Assembly (NCBI GenBank): GCA_963855995.1 | Contig: OY979718.1 | Coordinates: 27,292,782 to 27,356,781, forward strand | Length of the DNA: 64,000 nt | Reading direction: 5' to 3' | Source of the DNA: Muricea muricata | Lineage: Eukaryota > Cnidaria > Anthozoa > Malacalcyonacea > Plexauridae | In this document: positions 1 to 15,742 of the stretch, piece after piece | How positions within the stretch are numbered: the stretch's first letter is position 1 | Layout: the number at the start of each line of letters is the position of its first letter | Program-made: the position numbers and the translations under genes | Notes under the pieces: model-generated | Seen by the model: the letters and a program-made list of their open reading frames with translations, nothing else | Told to the model about the DNA's origin: nothing | The model's database searches: none

Positions 1-5010
<5,010 letters not shown>

Positions 5011-5592
5011 CTTTTCTGTTCTCATTTTAATTGCATCAGTGCTTAAACCCTTAAATTGTTCTAAACTCTACGCTGACCTGCCTGGTTATATAAGTCCATC
5101 TGTCGTCACCGGAGATACATTGCGTCCTGACCTTGTGCTTACAATTGAAAACTAGTGTATATATATTTTAGAACTTACTGTCGGATTTGAATCTAACCTT
5201 CTGCATAATGCAAGGCATAAGAAAGAAAAATATCAGGATCTAGTTATCGAACAGTTGAAAAAATACGAAAAAGCACAATTTGTGAATGTATCTATTAGTT
5301 CTTTAGGCGTGTTAAATGAAACATCATTAAGTTTAATTGAAATATAAAGCATGTCGAAAATACCTTGTTAGAAAAATAATTAACACTTGTATTAGGTCCA
5401 CATATTATATATTTTGTAAACGAAACAAAGTCTGGGCTAACCCAGAACTAATGTCATACTAATATTTTATATAGAAAGAGTTAATTCAAGTAGACACTGA
5501 TAAACTACCTGTTGAAGTGAGGTTTATCATTGTAATTTATATATCGTTTAAAATTAATAAAAGTTCCCATTATTGTTATTATTGTTATTAAT
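5011..5592 (+). pseudogene. R2-like non-LTR retrotransposon, 3' fragment (copy A)
   Basis: Only the C-terminal nuclease and 3' UTR remain. The frame from about 5011 reads through LYADLPGYISPS, TLRPDLVLTIEN, then a TAG stop, then CIYILELTVGFE and a tail ending near 5345. The RPD...ILELTV pair fits the PD-(D/E)XK core of the restriction-like endonuclease. The 3' UTR carries a self-complementary GATAAAC...GTTTATC stretch (about 5500-5530) and ends in TTATTG repeats at 5568-5590. It is a different subfamily from the minus-strand copy beside it and the same subfamily as the copy starting at 5593. Confidence 0.82.
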
Positions 5593-6905
5593 GACATCAT
5601 GAACAAAATTGATGAGCTACTCTTGCACCCGAAAAACAAAATTCTTTTATACAGTCGTTATTTGCTGTCAAAGATATGCTGGAATTTTATTGCTTCTGAT
5701 ATATCTAAGACATGGATCTACGAAACGTTAGACGGTATTGCGTCCAAATATTTCCGAAAATAGCCAGAACTTCCTGTCTCTGCAACCCTTGGCAACAAGG
5801 TAAATTTGGTCTGAATATTGTTCTCCCTTCGACAAAATTTATCCAATGTCAAACTGTTTCTCGGCTAGCTCTAAGATCTTCACGGAACGTAGATATAAAC
5901 AATTTATGGGCGGTCAAGAACAACAACAAGAACATGCAGTATGAAATTTACGATGACACAAAAGATGTTCTTAAGGCGGTCAGAAAAGAGAATGAAGAGA
6001 GACTCTAAAACCAAGTCATTTCGCAAGGTTCTTTTTTTTCCAGAACCTTAATAATTGCACATCCACATTCAATTCCTTATGGTCATCCGTTCAAAGCAAA
6101 CTTCCAAAAAACGTCTTTAACTTCACTATCCGGTATATCAATAACACACTTCCAATAAGAAAAACACCATCAAAATGGGGACTATCATCGACATCTGATT
6201 GCTCTTTTTGCTCCTCACCCGAAACGCTGCTTCATATCGTTGCTGGATATATGTGAGACATACTTAAATGAAGGCCGGTTTACATGGCGACACGATTCTG
6301 TTTTTAATTTCTTCGCATCTACTGTTACTGCTGTGCAAAATTCAGAATTTACGTTGACATACCTGGCTTTGTGAACCCATCTTTTCTCACCGGTGGCAAT
6401 TTACGACCTGACCTACTTCTAGCGATTGAGAACGAATGCCTATACATTCTCGAGCTCACTGTCGGACTTGAATCCAATCTACAAGTCAACGGCAATCGCA
6501 AACGTCATAAGTACCTTGATTTAATAAAAGAACAGAAAACAAATTATGATAAAGTCAAGTTTATTAACTTGTCCTTGAGTACACTTGGAGTTTTCAGTCG
6601 ATCTTTGGAAAGTTTTGACGAAATCCTGAGAAGTCTAAAACTTGATGCTCAGTATAGTAAATATATAAAAAGAAAATAGTGACTATGTGTATACGAACAT
6701 CGTATTATATATTTTGTAGATGAAACAAGGAGTGGGATAACCCAAAACTAATGACAATATAATCATTTTAAAATAATATTAAATTGTTGAAATTATATAT
6801 TGTAATATGTCGTCAATTCATGTAGATATTGATAATCTACCTGTAAAGCAAGGTTTATCATTGTAGTTGTATATCATCTAATAATCAATAAATAAAGTTT
6901 CCATT
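5593..6905 (+). pseudogene. R2-like non-LTR retrotransposon, 3' fragment (copy B)
   Basis: Begins directly after the 3' tail of copy A, head to tail. Frames at 5600-6008 read the region after the RT (SKTWIYETLD, LPSTKFIQCQTVSRLALRSS, AVRKENEERL). After frameshifts the finger CSFCSSPETLLHIVAGY (near 6200; the last cysteine is tyrosine), ETYLNEGRFTWRHDSVFNF (near 6255) and the nuclease (about 6371-6679: NLRPDLLLAIENE, LYILELTVGLE) follow. The 3' UTR to 6905 is clearly similar to that of copy A, including the hairpin GATAATC...GGTTTATC near 6825-6855. Multiple stops and shifts make it non-functional. Confidence 0.82.
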
Positions 6906-8385
6906 ATTACTAGTAATTTATTTCGCCCATAATTTTCAATATATGTACAACTATCTATTTATACAGAGAAAAAAATTCATCAGGGGTAGGGATCTACTAG
7001 AAACCTGAGGGCTTTTTTTAAGATCCCTAGATTATTAATTTAAATAATACTAACAGTAAATCAGTTCATAACAAAAAAGTTTGCAAACAAATTAATAATA
7101 ATTAACAACATGTGCAATGTAAGCAAAAGGACGTTAAAGAGAATACGTATTGGAGTTGTAAAGACATGAATATGGTTTTAAGAAGAGTTTTTAAATAAGT
7201 AATTCTGTATATCTTTTTTGAAAGAAAAATAAAATTTAATATGTTTATAATTGCAATCTAAACTATTCCATGTATCAATTACCCTGTGTTTTAGAGTTGA
7301 TTTTGCATAGTTTGTTTTCAAAAATGATTTAAGCAGTTTAGATAAATTTCGTGTGTTATATTCATGAATTTCTTTATTCGTTTTAAAATCGCTTTTGAAT
7401 ATTTCAAGTAAATTTTCTAATTGATGATATCGAAACATGAATAACGTAGTTAAAAAATAATTTATTTGTTCAAAATTTAGTATTTGTAATTGTCTAAAAA
7501 TCGGCTTAGTGTGTTCTATGTAAGGTTTGAGTGCTATCAACCTGATTAACTTTTTTGGACGTTCATTAATATTTGAATTATTTCCTATATGTATATCCCT
7601 AAACTAAATTACTATAAATAAGACATGGATAGACTAAGGCATAGTACTTTCAGAGAATCTTTATTAATGTAATGTCTACTTTTTGATGTTATTGTAGTTG
7701 ACTTTATGATTTTCTTGTAAATCATATCTAAGTGTTCATTCTCTGTGAGAGATTCGTCGATAATGAGACCTAAATGTAGTCTTTCTAATTTGTTTAAGAT
7801 TTTCGTTATTTAATGAATTTTTTACATTATGGGGTTTTTTTCTTGGAAAATCTGACTATGATAAATTTTGTTTTTGAAGTATTATTTGAAAGTTTTTTTA
7901 CGGAGAGCTAATTCGAAATTTTATCTAATTTAATTTGTATAGTTTCGTTCAGTGCCTTAAGACATTTATGACTACAAAAAATGCTTGTGTCATCCGCAAA
8001 TTGTATAATTGATAACAGTTCACTGCAATTTTGTGTATCATTTATGTATAGTAGAAACAAAAGTGGTCCTAATATTGAACCTTGGGGTACTTCAGTGGTT
8101 ATTACCATTTCTTCTGATTTGCTCTGATTGTACTTCACAATTTGCTTTGTATTACTCAAAAAATCTTAAAAATCTTAGGATTAATAGTATCAATTTGGAT
8201 AGATCAAGGAAAACACCAATTGTGTATCTTCCCTCATCTATCAAAAGCCACATGGGAAACTCGTGGGGAACTTTTTATGTATTTCTCTTCTTCATGACGT
8301 TAAATTTAATAAATTCTTTCTTAGACTGTTCTACAGGCCTTACATCTGCCATTTTTGGTTTGCAAACATTTTCAACTAGGTGAAT
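6906..8385 (-). pseudogene. CR1/L2-like non-LTR retrotransposon, 3' part, decayed
   Basis: Minus-strand pieces of an RT: RYTIGVFLDLSK (about 8245-8200) continues, after an apparent internal deletion, into VPQGSILGPLLFLLYIND and FADDTSIF (8159-7908), the catalytic block with FADD. A C-terminal connection domain lies at 7540-7178 (YNTRNLSKLLKS, IDTWNSLD). The 3' UTR contains a hairpin GGGATCT...AGATCCC (about 6987-7030). Intervening sequence is frame-broken. The 3' end abuts the 3' end of the plus-strand copy B. Confidence 0.8.
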
Positions 8386-9579
8386 TTAGGCATTTTTATC
8401 AAAATAAACCATTTGTTGGTATTTTAGTACACCAGTTTGTGTCGTTTACATTGTGTGAATAGCTCATAACCGAATGATTAATGTTCTCAAGAAAATACAG
8501 GATGAAAAAATGCATATTTTCGGCCAGTATTTCCATAACAATTTTCGCAATTAAATCAAAATTAAAAAAGCTTTGGGTAAAATAAGTATGAGAAAATCAT
8601 TTAAAAGGAAACAGGGCCTTTTTTCTTTTGATAGAAACATTGTTTTCGCCATCTAAAAATGGCGTACCTCGTTGCATTACGTGAGCGTGTATATCATTCC
8701 TTCTCCCCACTGCTATGTTAGATATCCATGGAGGAGTATGGGTACTAGCGTAACTATTGGCAGTGGAATGAGGAGTAGGAACTGTACGTGTTTCCGTGAT
8801 TACCTGTACCGGATTTCCTATGCTTAGAAAAAACTCGAGCTTGGAGATGACTCGAGTTAAACTGTAAATAAGACAGTGGACATTTTTTTATGATGAACGT
8901 TGTTTAGATGCGGTGACGTTCAAATCCAAATTTAATACTGCAGGTTGATAAGGATACTCGCAAGAAATAGTGAAGACATGATTCGTGACCGAGTTCGCAT
9001 CATATATATATTATATCAATGCTTTATTTTTAATAAAATGTCAAAGCTTCTTCCTTTGTAATAAACTGTTCATTATACAGCTGTGTGCTTAACATTAATA
9101 TTTAACTACATCACTACATCTTAATTAATAATATGACTGAACAGTATTACATGAAATTTTGGCGATAGATTGTTTTTCATGAATTGTAAAATTACAACAA
9201 AAAGTTAATATATCATATATATATATATAAAGTTAAGGTATTAGAGCTATATCATAGCTTAAATGTTTGTTGTTAGCTAACTTTGCATGATTTGCGCTAG
9301 TTTTTATCCAAGTACTTTCGTCAAAACTTTTTAATGCCACACAATAACTGAATGATAATCATTGTGGAATTTTCCTGTTCATGTACACAAGCATGCTTCA
9401 ACGCATCGAAGACTTAACTGAGTTAGACATTTAAAACATACTTAAAGGTAAATATTATATATTAAGCAGATATTTACGCTTTGCACCCTTTAATTAAAAA
9501 ACGTTTTGCGGCAGATGTTTCAAATGTGAATCTCAATAAGCATAAGGCGAACATACAAAAAGTTCCGACTTCATTCTAA
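8386..9579. other. Intergenic, with first copy of a repeated GPCR-flank block
   Basis: No gene seen. From about 8580 to 9020 lies a block (GGGCCTTTTTTC..., ATGGCGTACCTCGTTGC, CCATGGAGGAGTATG, AAACTCGAGCTTG, GATAAGGATACTCGCAAG) that recurs after the first GPCR (10735-11030, continued at 12447-12590), after the second (14285-14770) and after the third (about 20835-21320). The AT-rich 560 bp just before the GPCR start is similar to the sequence in front of the second and third GPCR genes, so promoter material was copied along with the genes. Confidence 0.7.
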
Positions 9580-10503
9580 ATGAGAGCTGATATAGTATAC
9601 ACTCCAGTGACAAATAAAATGGTCCAGTCCAATTTTTATGTGATATGTGAACTAACAAAAATGTTTATTCCTATAGGAGTAGCAGACACTGCATCGCAAG
9701 TTGCACTGGCGATCATAAATATTTTCATCTCCCTCTTTGGAACACTGGCTAACGGGCTTGTCATAATGGCGTATTATCGTAACCCTCATCTACGAAGTAT
9801 TCAGAACACGATCTTCTGTCTACTTGCCATCACGGACATTAGCGTAACTGCTTTTGTAGTACCAGTACGTGTCGTCCAGATTCTAGCTGCTGCGTTGGGA
9901 GATCCTAGTTGCCTGATAAACGATATCAACACTGTATTATCCATGTTGTTCTTGCAACTCTCGTTGGTAACAATTGTGATTCTTAGTTTGCAATGTTATA
10001 TAACTTTGGCTTATCCGTATCATTGGCGAAATATCATTACAAAACCCCGGCTTATCATAACAATTGTCTTTTCCTTTCTGCTGGTTATGTGCCTGACGTT
10101 TGCTGTTTTTTGGCATACACACTTTCTAATGTACGGAACACCTGTCATTATTTTCATAACAGTCGCCACCGTGGTTTTAACCTGGTGTTGGACATACAAG
10201 CTGGTTGCTAGACATCGAAAGGCAATTCGGACCACTCAAACTCCTTCAACCAGTCAAAACATATCACAAAGGAAGATTTTACGATCAACAATAACCGCAT
10301 TTCTGATTATCACAAGTATTTTGGGTTGTTACGCCTTGGATTTGTTTTTATTTTTCTCCGAAATATTTTTAAGTGGCACACAACAGGTCATGTGGCCAAT
10401 AGCAATGACATTAGTTCATCTGAACTCTCTTCTAAATCCCTGTCTTGTTTTCTGGCGAAGCACTTCCTTTAGAGAAACATTGGAAAATATGGGCATTTGT
10501 TAG
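9580..10503 (+). CDS. Intronless class A (rhodopsin-like) GPCR, paralog 1
   Basis: 307 residues in one exon, starting at the ATG at 9580. Seven hydrophobic segments fall at about 40-64, 75-99, 112-136, 157-178, 185-208, 235-260 and 268-291. Class A landmarks: Asn58 in TM1 (TLANGL), Asp86 in TM2 (LAITD), Cys111 before TM3, and Asn286-Pro287 in TM7 (NSLLNPCLVF). Unusual points: the DRY box reads QCY (138-140), TM7 ends NPxxxF where NPxxY is usual, the CWxP motif of TM6 is absent (GCYAL), and the very short loop between TM4 and TM5 has no cysteine to pair with Cys111. Only a short tail follows TM7. The ligand is unknown; single-exon lineage-specific receptors of this kind are common in cnidarians. 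It differs from paralog 2 at about 20 residues and by one inserted residue near the N-terminus. Confidence 0.9.
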   Translation: MRADIVYTPVTNKMVQSNFYVICELTKMFIPIGVADTASQVALAIINIFISLFGTLANGLVIMAYYRNPHLRSIQNTIFCLLAITDISVTAFVVPVRVVQILAAALGDPSCLINDINTVLSMLFLQLSLVTIVILSLQCYITLAYPYHWRNIITKPRLIITIVFSFLLVMCLTFAVFWHTHFLMYGTPVIIFITVATVVLTWCWTYKLVARHRKAIRTTQTPSTSQNISQRKILRSTITAFLIITSILGCYALDLFLFFSEIFLSGTQQVMWPIAMTLVHLNSLLNPCLVFWRSTSFRETLENMGIC

Positions 10504-11030
10504 AAAATGCCACAACTCAATAGTTTTGATTCATTGAATTCAGATCAATTTAACAAACACTTGTTGTATATTGTACATATATGCATTGCTTGTACTTAGT
10601 TCAGCAACCTCACCAGCCAGGGCCTTATGTAAAATGCCCTCTTTGGTTTTCTAATATAAACCAACTAAAAACGACGTGGAAAAAATCGCGACGGCCTTTT
10701 TATTTTAATCTAAATTTTTAAAAACTGTGGAAGAACTAAGTATGGGACAATCATTTAGAAGGAAACAGGGCCTTTTTTCGATAAAAACATTGATTCCGCC
10801 ATCCAAAATGGCGTACGTACCTCGTTGCATTACGTGAGCAGGTATATCACCCCCCTCACACTGCCATGTTAGATAACCATGGAGGAGTATGTGTACTAGC
10901 GTAATTATTAGAAGTGGAATGAGGATTAGGAACCGTTTTTCGATGGTTACCTGTATTCTTACCGGATTTCCTATGCTTTGAAAAAACTCGAGCTTGGAGA
11001 TGATTCGAATTAAACTGTAAACAAGACGCC

Positions 11031-12446
11031 TTCTAAGGCGTTCACTCCGCCTGCCAAAACGAAAATGGACACAAGGCTGTAACTAGAGCGTTCATTGGGG
11101 GGAGGGGGGGGGGTTGGAGGGGGGTATATTCACTTATTTCTGTTTCGCCCAACGAACTTCTTTTTGAATCAGTTATTATTAGGGTACCTTCCAAGGCATT
11201 TTAAGGCATTGCTAGCACAGCTTATGTAATCACTAAAATAACCAAAAATCAATGTCTGAGTGATTCTGCCAGAGTCCTAGAAAGATTGCATTTTTTAGAA
11301 TTTAATTTAAATTAAAGACTTTCATAGTACATATATTGAACAAGATTCTTTTGTCATAATACAACCAATATATGGCTGTTTTATTTCTGGGTAGTTGCAA
11401 GTAAAGAAAATTTTACTAAAAGTGTATACCATACATAAATACATTAAACTGATAGCATCATTTAAATCAATTCTATAGCACACTGCCTGAAGTCTCCACG
11501 ATATAATTTGTTGGGAACTTTAGACTAACATGTGTATTTCTGGAATTGGAATGTTAAATGTCTCTTACCTTTTATAAATGTATGAGATCCCACAAGCAAA
11601 TAAATCATTTTACACGAAATATCAGCATCTCACCATAGGTATAGAAAAAAAATCACAACGAATACTTTGTGATTAAAATTAGGAACACATTTCTTAGACT
11701 CACTCCTTGATCATAGAATGATGGAGTCTATCAAAATTTGCCGTTTTAAAACATTTCTAGAGCAATGTTTTGATAAAGAACCTTCCTTTCTCTTTTTGTT
11801 CACTATTAAAAATTAAAAATTGTATTTTGTATATAGATATTTTAGTAGAATTTACGTTTGATTCTTGTGTAGAAATTTCTAAATTTCTTAAAAGTGGAAA
11901 CACAACAGAAAATAACGGAAACACGCTCTCAAAACTTCACCGCACAACCGATCCGAACGTTATATTCCAATAAAATTATTGGTTACAATATTTGATAATT
12001 ACAATAGTAACTGGAATTGTCATTTCATGCATATAAAATAAACCCTGACCCAAACCCCAGCCCTAACCCTAACCGTGATAATCCCAATAATTTATTGGAG
12101 ACAATAATTTTATTTGGATACAACGTTCGGATCGGGTGCACCGCGATACATCGCTCCTCGGTAAAGTTTCGCGGTGGAATCAGTCGTTTTAAAACATTTT
12201 GCATGAGAATCTTTGCACGTAAAACCTTCTTGCGGCTTAGATGTTCTAGCATACATGTTAAAATGCGTGTTTTGTTGACATATTCTGCTGGAAATTGAGT
12301 CTAAACGCCGTGTTTAGGTCGGCTCACGCGGCTTGTACCCAGCGGTATCACCCATGAGCGCTGCACCAACTTCTGACACCGAAGAAAAAAACAGAAACGG
12401 GGCGAATTTAAAACTCCGCCTCGCCTACGGCTGGCGGAGTAATAGG
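11031..12446. mobile_element. 1.4 kb insertion with short inverted ends, unclassified
   Basis: Splits the GPCR-flank block, which is continuous in front of GPCR 1 (8580-9020). The left end has ACTCCGCCTGCC at about 11043-11054 and the right end GGCTGGCGGAGT (about 12429-12440); in the second unit the right end is GGCAGGCGGAGT, an exact inverse. No transposase or target-site duplication was recognised. A second copy lies at the same place in unit B (about 17582-18997). It could be a non-autonomous DNA transposon. Confidence 0.5.
11947..12137. repeat. Inverted repeat around a telomere-like CCCTAA core
   Basis: Arms ACCGATCCGAACGTT plus about 20 more matching bases at 11947-11985, and the inverse ending AACGTTCGGATCGGGT at 12137. 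Between them is CCAGCCCTAACCCTAACCG (about 12056-12075), two exact CCCTAA units with degenerate neighbours. The same structure is present in unit B at 18498-18688. Confidence 0.75.
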
Positions 12447-13131
12447 ACAGCAGACAATTTTTTATGATGAACTTTGTTTAGATGCGCTGACGTTCAAATC
12501 CAAATTTAATACGGCGGGTTGATAAGGATACTCGCAAGAAAAAGCGAGGACACGATTCGTTACCGAGTTCGCATCGGATATATATTATATCGTATCTATG
12601 GTTTATAAAATTTCAAAATTGCTAAGCTTGTTCGTTTCTAAGAAAATGGTCATTATACAGCTGCGTGCTTATCATTAATATTTAACTACATTATTGCATT
12701 TTAATTGATAATATGACTCGACAGCAATACATGAAATTTTGGCAATATATTGTTTTTCATGAATTGTAAAATTACAACAAAAATTTAATTAACAAGATAT
12801 GAGAGCTATATTGTAGCTTAAATGGTTGTTAAATTAACTTTGCATGATTTGCGCTTGTTTTTATTGAAGTACTTTTGTCAAAACGTTTTAAGGTCACAGA
12901 ATAACTGAATGATTAATTGTGGAATTTTCCTGTTCATGTACACAAGCATGCTTCAACGCATCGAAGATTTAACGCATCGAAGTTTCTGCTTTCTCGTAAC
13001 ACCATTTTTTTTCTACAACTGTCGTACATTCTAACTTTAATTAAATTAAAAAACGTTTTGCGGCAGATCTTTCATATGTTAATCTCAATAAGGATAAGGC
13101 GAACATACAAAAAGTTCCGACTACATTCTGA

Positions 13132-14058
13132 ATGAGAGCTCATGATATAGTATACACTCCAGTGACAAATAAAATGGTCCAGTCCAATTTGTATGTGATA
13201 TGTGAACTAACAAAAATGTTTATTCCTATTGGAGTTGAAGACACTGCATCGCAAGTTGCACTGGCGATCATAAATATTTTCATCTCCCTCTTTGGAACAC
13301 TGGCTAACGGGCTTGTCATAATGGCGTATTATCGTAACCCTCATCTACGTAGTATTCAGAACACGATCTTCTGTCTACTTGCCATCACGGACTTTAGCGT
13401 AACTGCCTTTGTAGTACCTGTAAATGTCGTCGAGATCCTAGCTGCTGTGTTGGGAAATCCTAGTTGCCTGATCAACGATACCAACACTGTATTATCCATG
13501 TTGTTCTTGCAACTCTCGTTGGTAACAATTGTGATTCTTAGTTTGCAATGTTATATAACCTTGGCTTATCCGTATCATTGGCGAAATATCATTACAAAAT
13601 CCCGGCTTATTATAACAATTGTCTTTTCCTTTGTTCTGGTTTCGTGTCTGACGTTTGCTGTTTTTTGGCATATACACTTTCTGATGTACGGAACACCTGT
13701 CATTATTTTCATGACGGTCGCCACCGTGGTTGTAACCTGGTGTTGGACATACAAGCTGGTTGCTAGGCATCGAAAGGCAATTCGGACCACTCAAACTCCT
13801 TCAACCAGTCAAAACATATCACAAAGGAAGATCTTACGATCAACAATAACCGCGTTTCTGATTATCGCAAGTATTCTGGGTTGTTACGCCTTGAATTTGT
13901 TTCTATTTTTCTCCGAAGTGTTTTTAAGTGGCACGCAGCAGGTGATGTGGTCAATAGCAATGACATTAGTTTACCTGAACTCTCTTTTAAATCCCTGTCT
14001 TGTTTTCTGGCGTAGCACTTCCTTCAGAGAAACATTAGAAAATATGGGCATTTGTTAG
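13132..14058 (+). CDS. Intronless class A (rhodopsin-like) GPCR, paralog 2
   Basis: 308 residues, single exon, ATG at 13132. Same plan as paralog 1: seven hydrophobic helices, TLANGL in TM1, LAITD in TM2, a Cys before TM3, QCY in place of DRY, NSLLNPCLVF in TM7. Relative to paralog 1 it has one extra residue after MRA and about 20 substitutions, several clustered in TM2 to the first outer loop (Arg to Asn, Gln to Glu, Asp to Asn, Ile to Thr), which could bear on ligand binding. It sits within the 6.55 kb duplication unit and is almost identical to the copy at 19682. The ligand and coupling are unknown. Confidence 0.9.
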   Translation: MRAHDIVYTPVTNKMVQSNLYVICELTKMFIPIGVEDTASQVALAIINIFISLFGTLANGLVIMAYYRNPHLRSIQNTIFCLLAITDFSVTAFVVPVNVVEILAAVLGNPSCLINDTNTVLSMLFLQLSLVTIVILSLQCYITLAYPYHWRNIITKSRLIITIVFSFVLVSCLTFAVFWHIHFLMYGTPVIIFMTVATVVVTWCWTYKLVARHRKAIRTTQTPSTSQNISQRKILRSTITAFLIIASILGCYALNLFLFFSEVFLSGTQQVMWSIAMTLVYLNSLLNPCLVFWRSTSFRETLENMGIC

Positions 14059-15227
14059 AAAGTACAACAACTCAGCAGTTTTGATTCATTTACTTCAGAT
14101 CAATTAATAAAAACTTATTGTATATTGTACATATATATATAAGCATTGCTTGTACTTAATTCAGCAACCTCGCCAGCCAGCGCCTTATGTAAAATGCCCT
14201 CTTTTGTTTTCTAATATAAACCAACAAAAAACGACATGGTAAAAATTGTGAGGGCCTTTTTATTAAAATCTAAATTTTTAAAAACTGTAGAAGAACTAAG
14301 TATGGGACAATCGTTTACAAGGAAACCGGGCCTTTTTTCTTTTGATAAAAACATTGATTTCGGCATCCAAAAATGGTGTACGTACCTCGTTGCATTACGT
14401 GAGCATGTGTATCACTTCTTCCTCCCCCCCCCCCTCCCTCCCCCACTGCTATGTTAGATAAACATGGAGGAGTATGGGTACTATCGTAATTATTGGAAGT
14501 GGAATGAAGATTAGGACTGTCTTTTGGTAATTACCTGTATTCTTACCGGATTTACTAAGCTCAGAAAAAACTTGAGCTTGCAGATGACTCGAGTTAAACT
14601 GTAAATAAGACAGCGGACCTTTTTTATGATGAACTTTGTTTAGATGCGCTGACGTTCAAATTTGGATTTGATTTAATACGGCGAGTTGATAAGGATACTC
14701 GCAAGAAGAAGTGAAGACATGATTCGTGACCGAGTTTGCATCCTATATATACACTATATTATATCTATGGTTTATATCTCGAGCTTTCCAGACGAAAGTA
14801 GATCTTCTTCAGCTTAATTTACGTTCCTTTTAAAAAATGAAATGAAGACAGTGCTGCATAATTGTAATGAAGCGGCCCTCAACGACACCGTGAACCTCTC
14901 GATATCTCTTAATAGTTCATCAAACGCGCTATAACTCTCTTGATAATACCTCACTTCAATATACCCAAAACGTCCTCACTCCTCACCATGCGGTCTCTCT
15001 CTCTTAAATTACATAAATCAAAAGTCACCTTTTTAACACTCCTCTCACCTAATAACAACTTAATAAACGACTAAATCTACATGATATGATAATGGTCAAT
15101 TCAGATATTCATATCTATCAGATAGTCATAAAATAGTGCAAAAACTAGAGAATTAAAAGATCCAAGTTCATTTAAACTTGAAGAAGTTTAGATTTTTAGT
15201 TACTCTAAAAGTGTTCAACTCATCTGT
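14059..15227. other. Intergenic, partial flank block and unclassified sequence
   Basis: A truncated copy of the GPCR-flank block (about 14285-14770) ends near TATCTCGAGC, where other copies continue toward a GPCR. What follows (14770-15227) is not similar to the GPCR upstream region. It looks like a further GPCR unit was cut off here and replaced. A poly-C tract (14422-14453) differs in length between the two units. No gene recognised. Confidence 0.55.
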
Positions 15228-15557
15228 TTAGAAAGCCATGACAAGAGCCCCATAACGATGGTCTGCTTTGATTTCTTGTAAGGTTCCAAGATCGTGGCAT
15301 CTTATTAGCATTTTCGTTGTTTCTTTGTTTTTCACGATTGGCCAGTTCATTCTCAATTTCGTCAAAGCATGGTTAATGGCGCTAGATGGTTTGGAAATTG
15401 GGTACTCATTAGAACTACAATATAAACCACTATGTAATATGAATATATTGTTCTGGTTTATGCAAAAATAAAGTTCTTCGCCGTCATGTGCGTATTGTAG
15501 TTTTACATGACTGACCAATAACGTTTCAGGAAAGCTAGACGTCCGCGACTTGAACAC
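15228..15557 (-). CDS. Unrecognised minus-strand reading frame, 109 residues (unit A)
   Basis: Open for 109 codons on the minus strand and open again in unit B (21763-22092) with two residue differences (Pro to Leu, Ala to Glu). No domain, signal peptide or membrane segment is evident. It lies just downstream, on the same strand, of the decayed Ty3/gypsy-like pol fragment and could be the end of that element or a chance frame. Identity between units reflects recent duplication and is not evidence of selection. Confidence 0.25.
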   Translation of the reverse strand: MFKSRTSSFPETLLVSHVKLQYAHDGEELYFCINQNNIFILHSGLYCSSNEYPISKPSSAINHALTKLRMNWPIVKNKETTKMLIRCHDLGTLQEIKADHRYGALVMAF

Positions 15558-15742
15558 TAGGATAATTCAAGAATTTTATTGGTGGGTTTGGGGAAAACAT
15601 AATACACACGTGAAGATGAAAAACGATATTTTTGCATAAACTTTGACCGACATAGATAATGAGTTACATTGTTATTCTAAGACGACTAGCTTTACAATTT
15701 AACAATGGTCAAAGTCAGAAATTCCGTATCTTCGTTTCCTTC

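Larger units (their letters stand above)
10504..13131. other. Intergenic, duplicated flank block with 1.4 kb insertion
   Basis: Holds the GPCR-flank block in two halves (10735-11030 and 12447-12590) separated by an insertion (11031-12446), then about 540 bp of AT-rich sequence in front of GPCR 2 that resembles the region upstream of GPCR 1. Short open frames at 11770-11973 and 12017-12298 recur identically in the second duplication unit but show no recognisable domain; I treat them as chance frames. Confidence 0.6.

Noticed and set aside
9937..10235. Antisense and alternate-frame ORFs over the three GPCR genes
   Set aside because: Shadow frames of the receptor coding sequence; they recur only because the genes are duplicates and show no domain.
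11770..12298. Two small frames upstream of GPCR 2, repeated at 18321-18849
   Set aside because: Sit across an inverted repeat and telomere-like core; identity between copies comes from the recent duplication, and no domain is visible.
11031..12446. Helitron identity for the 1.4 kb insertion
   Set aside because: A hairpin lies near the right end but there is no CTRR terminus and no TC start in a fitting place.
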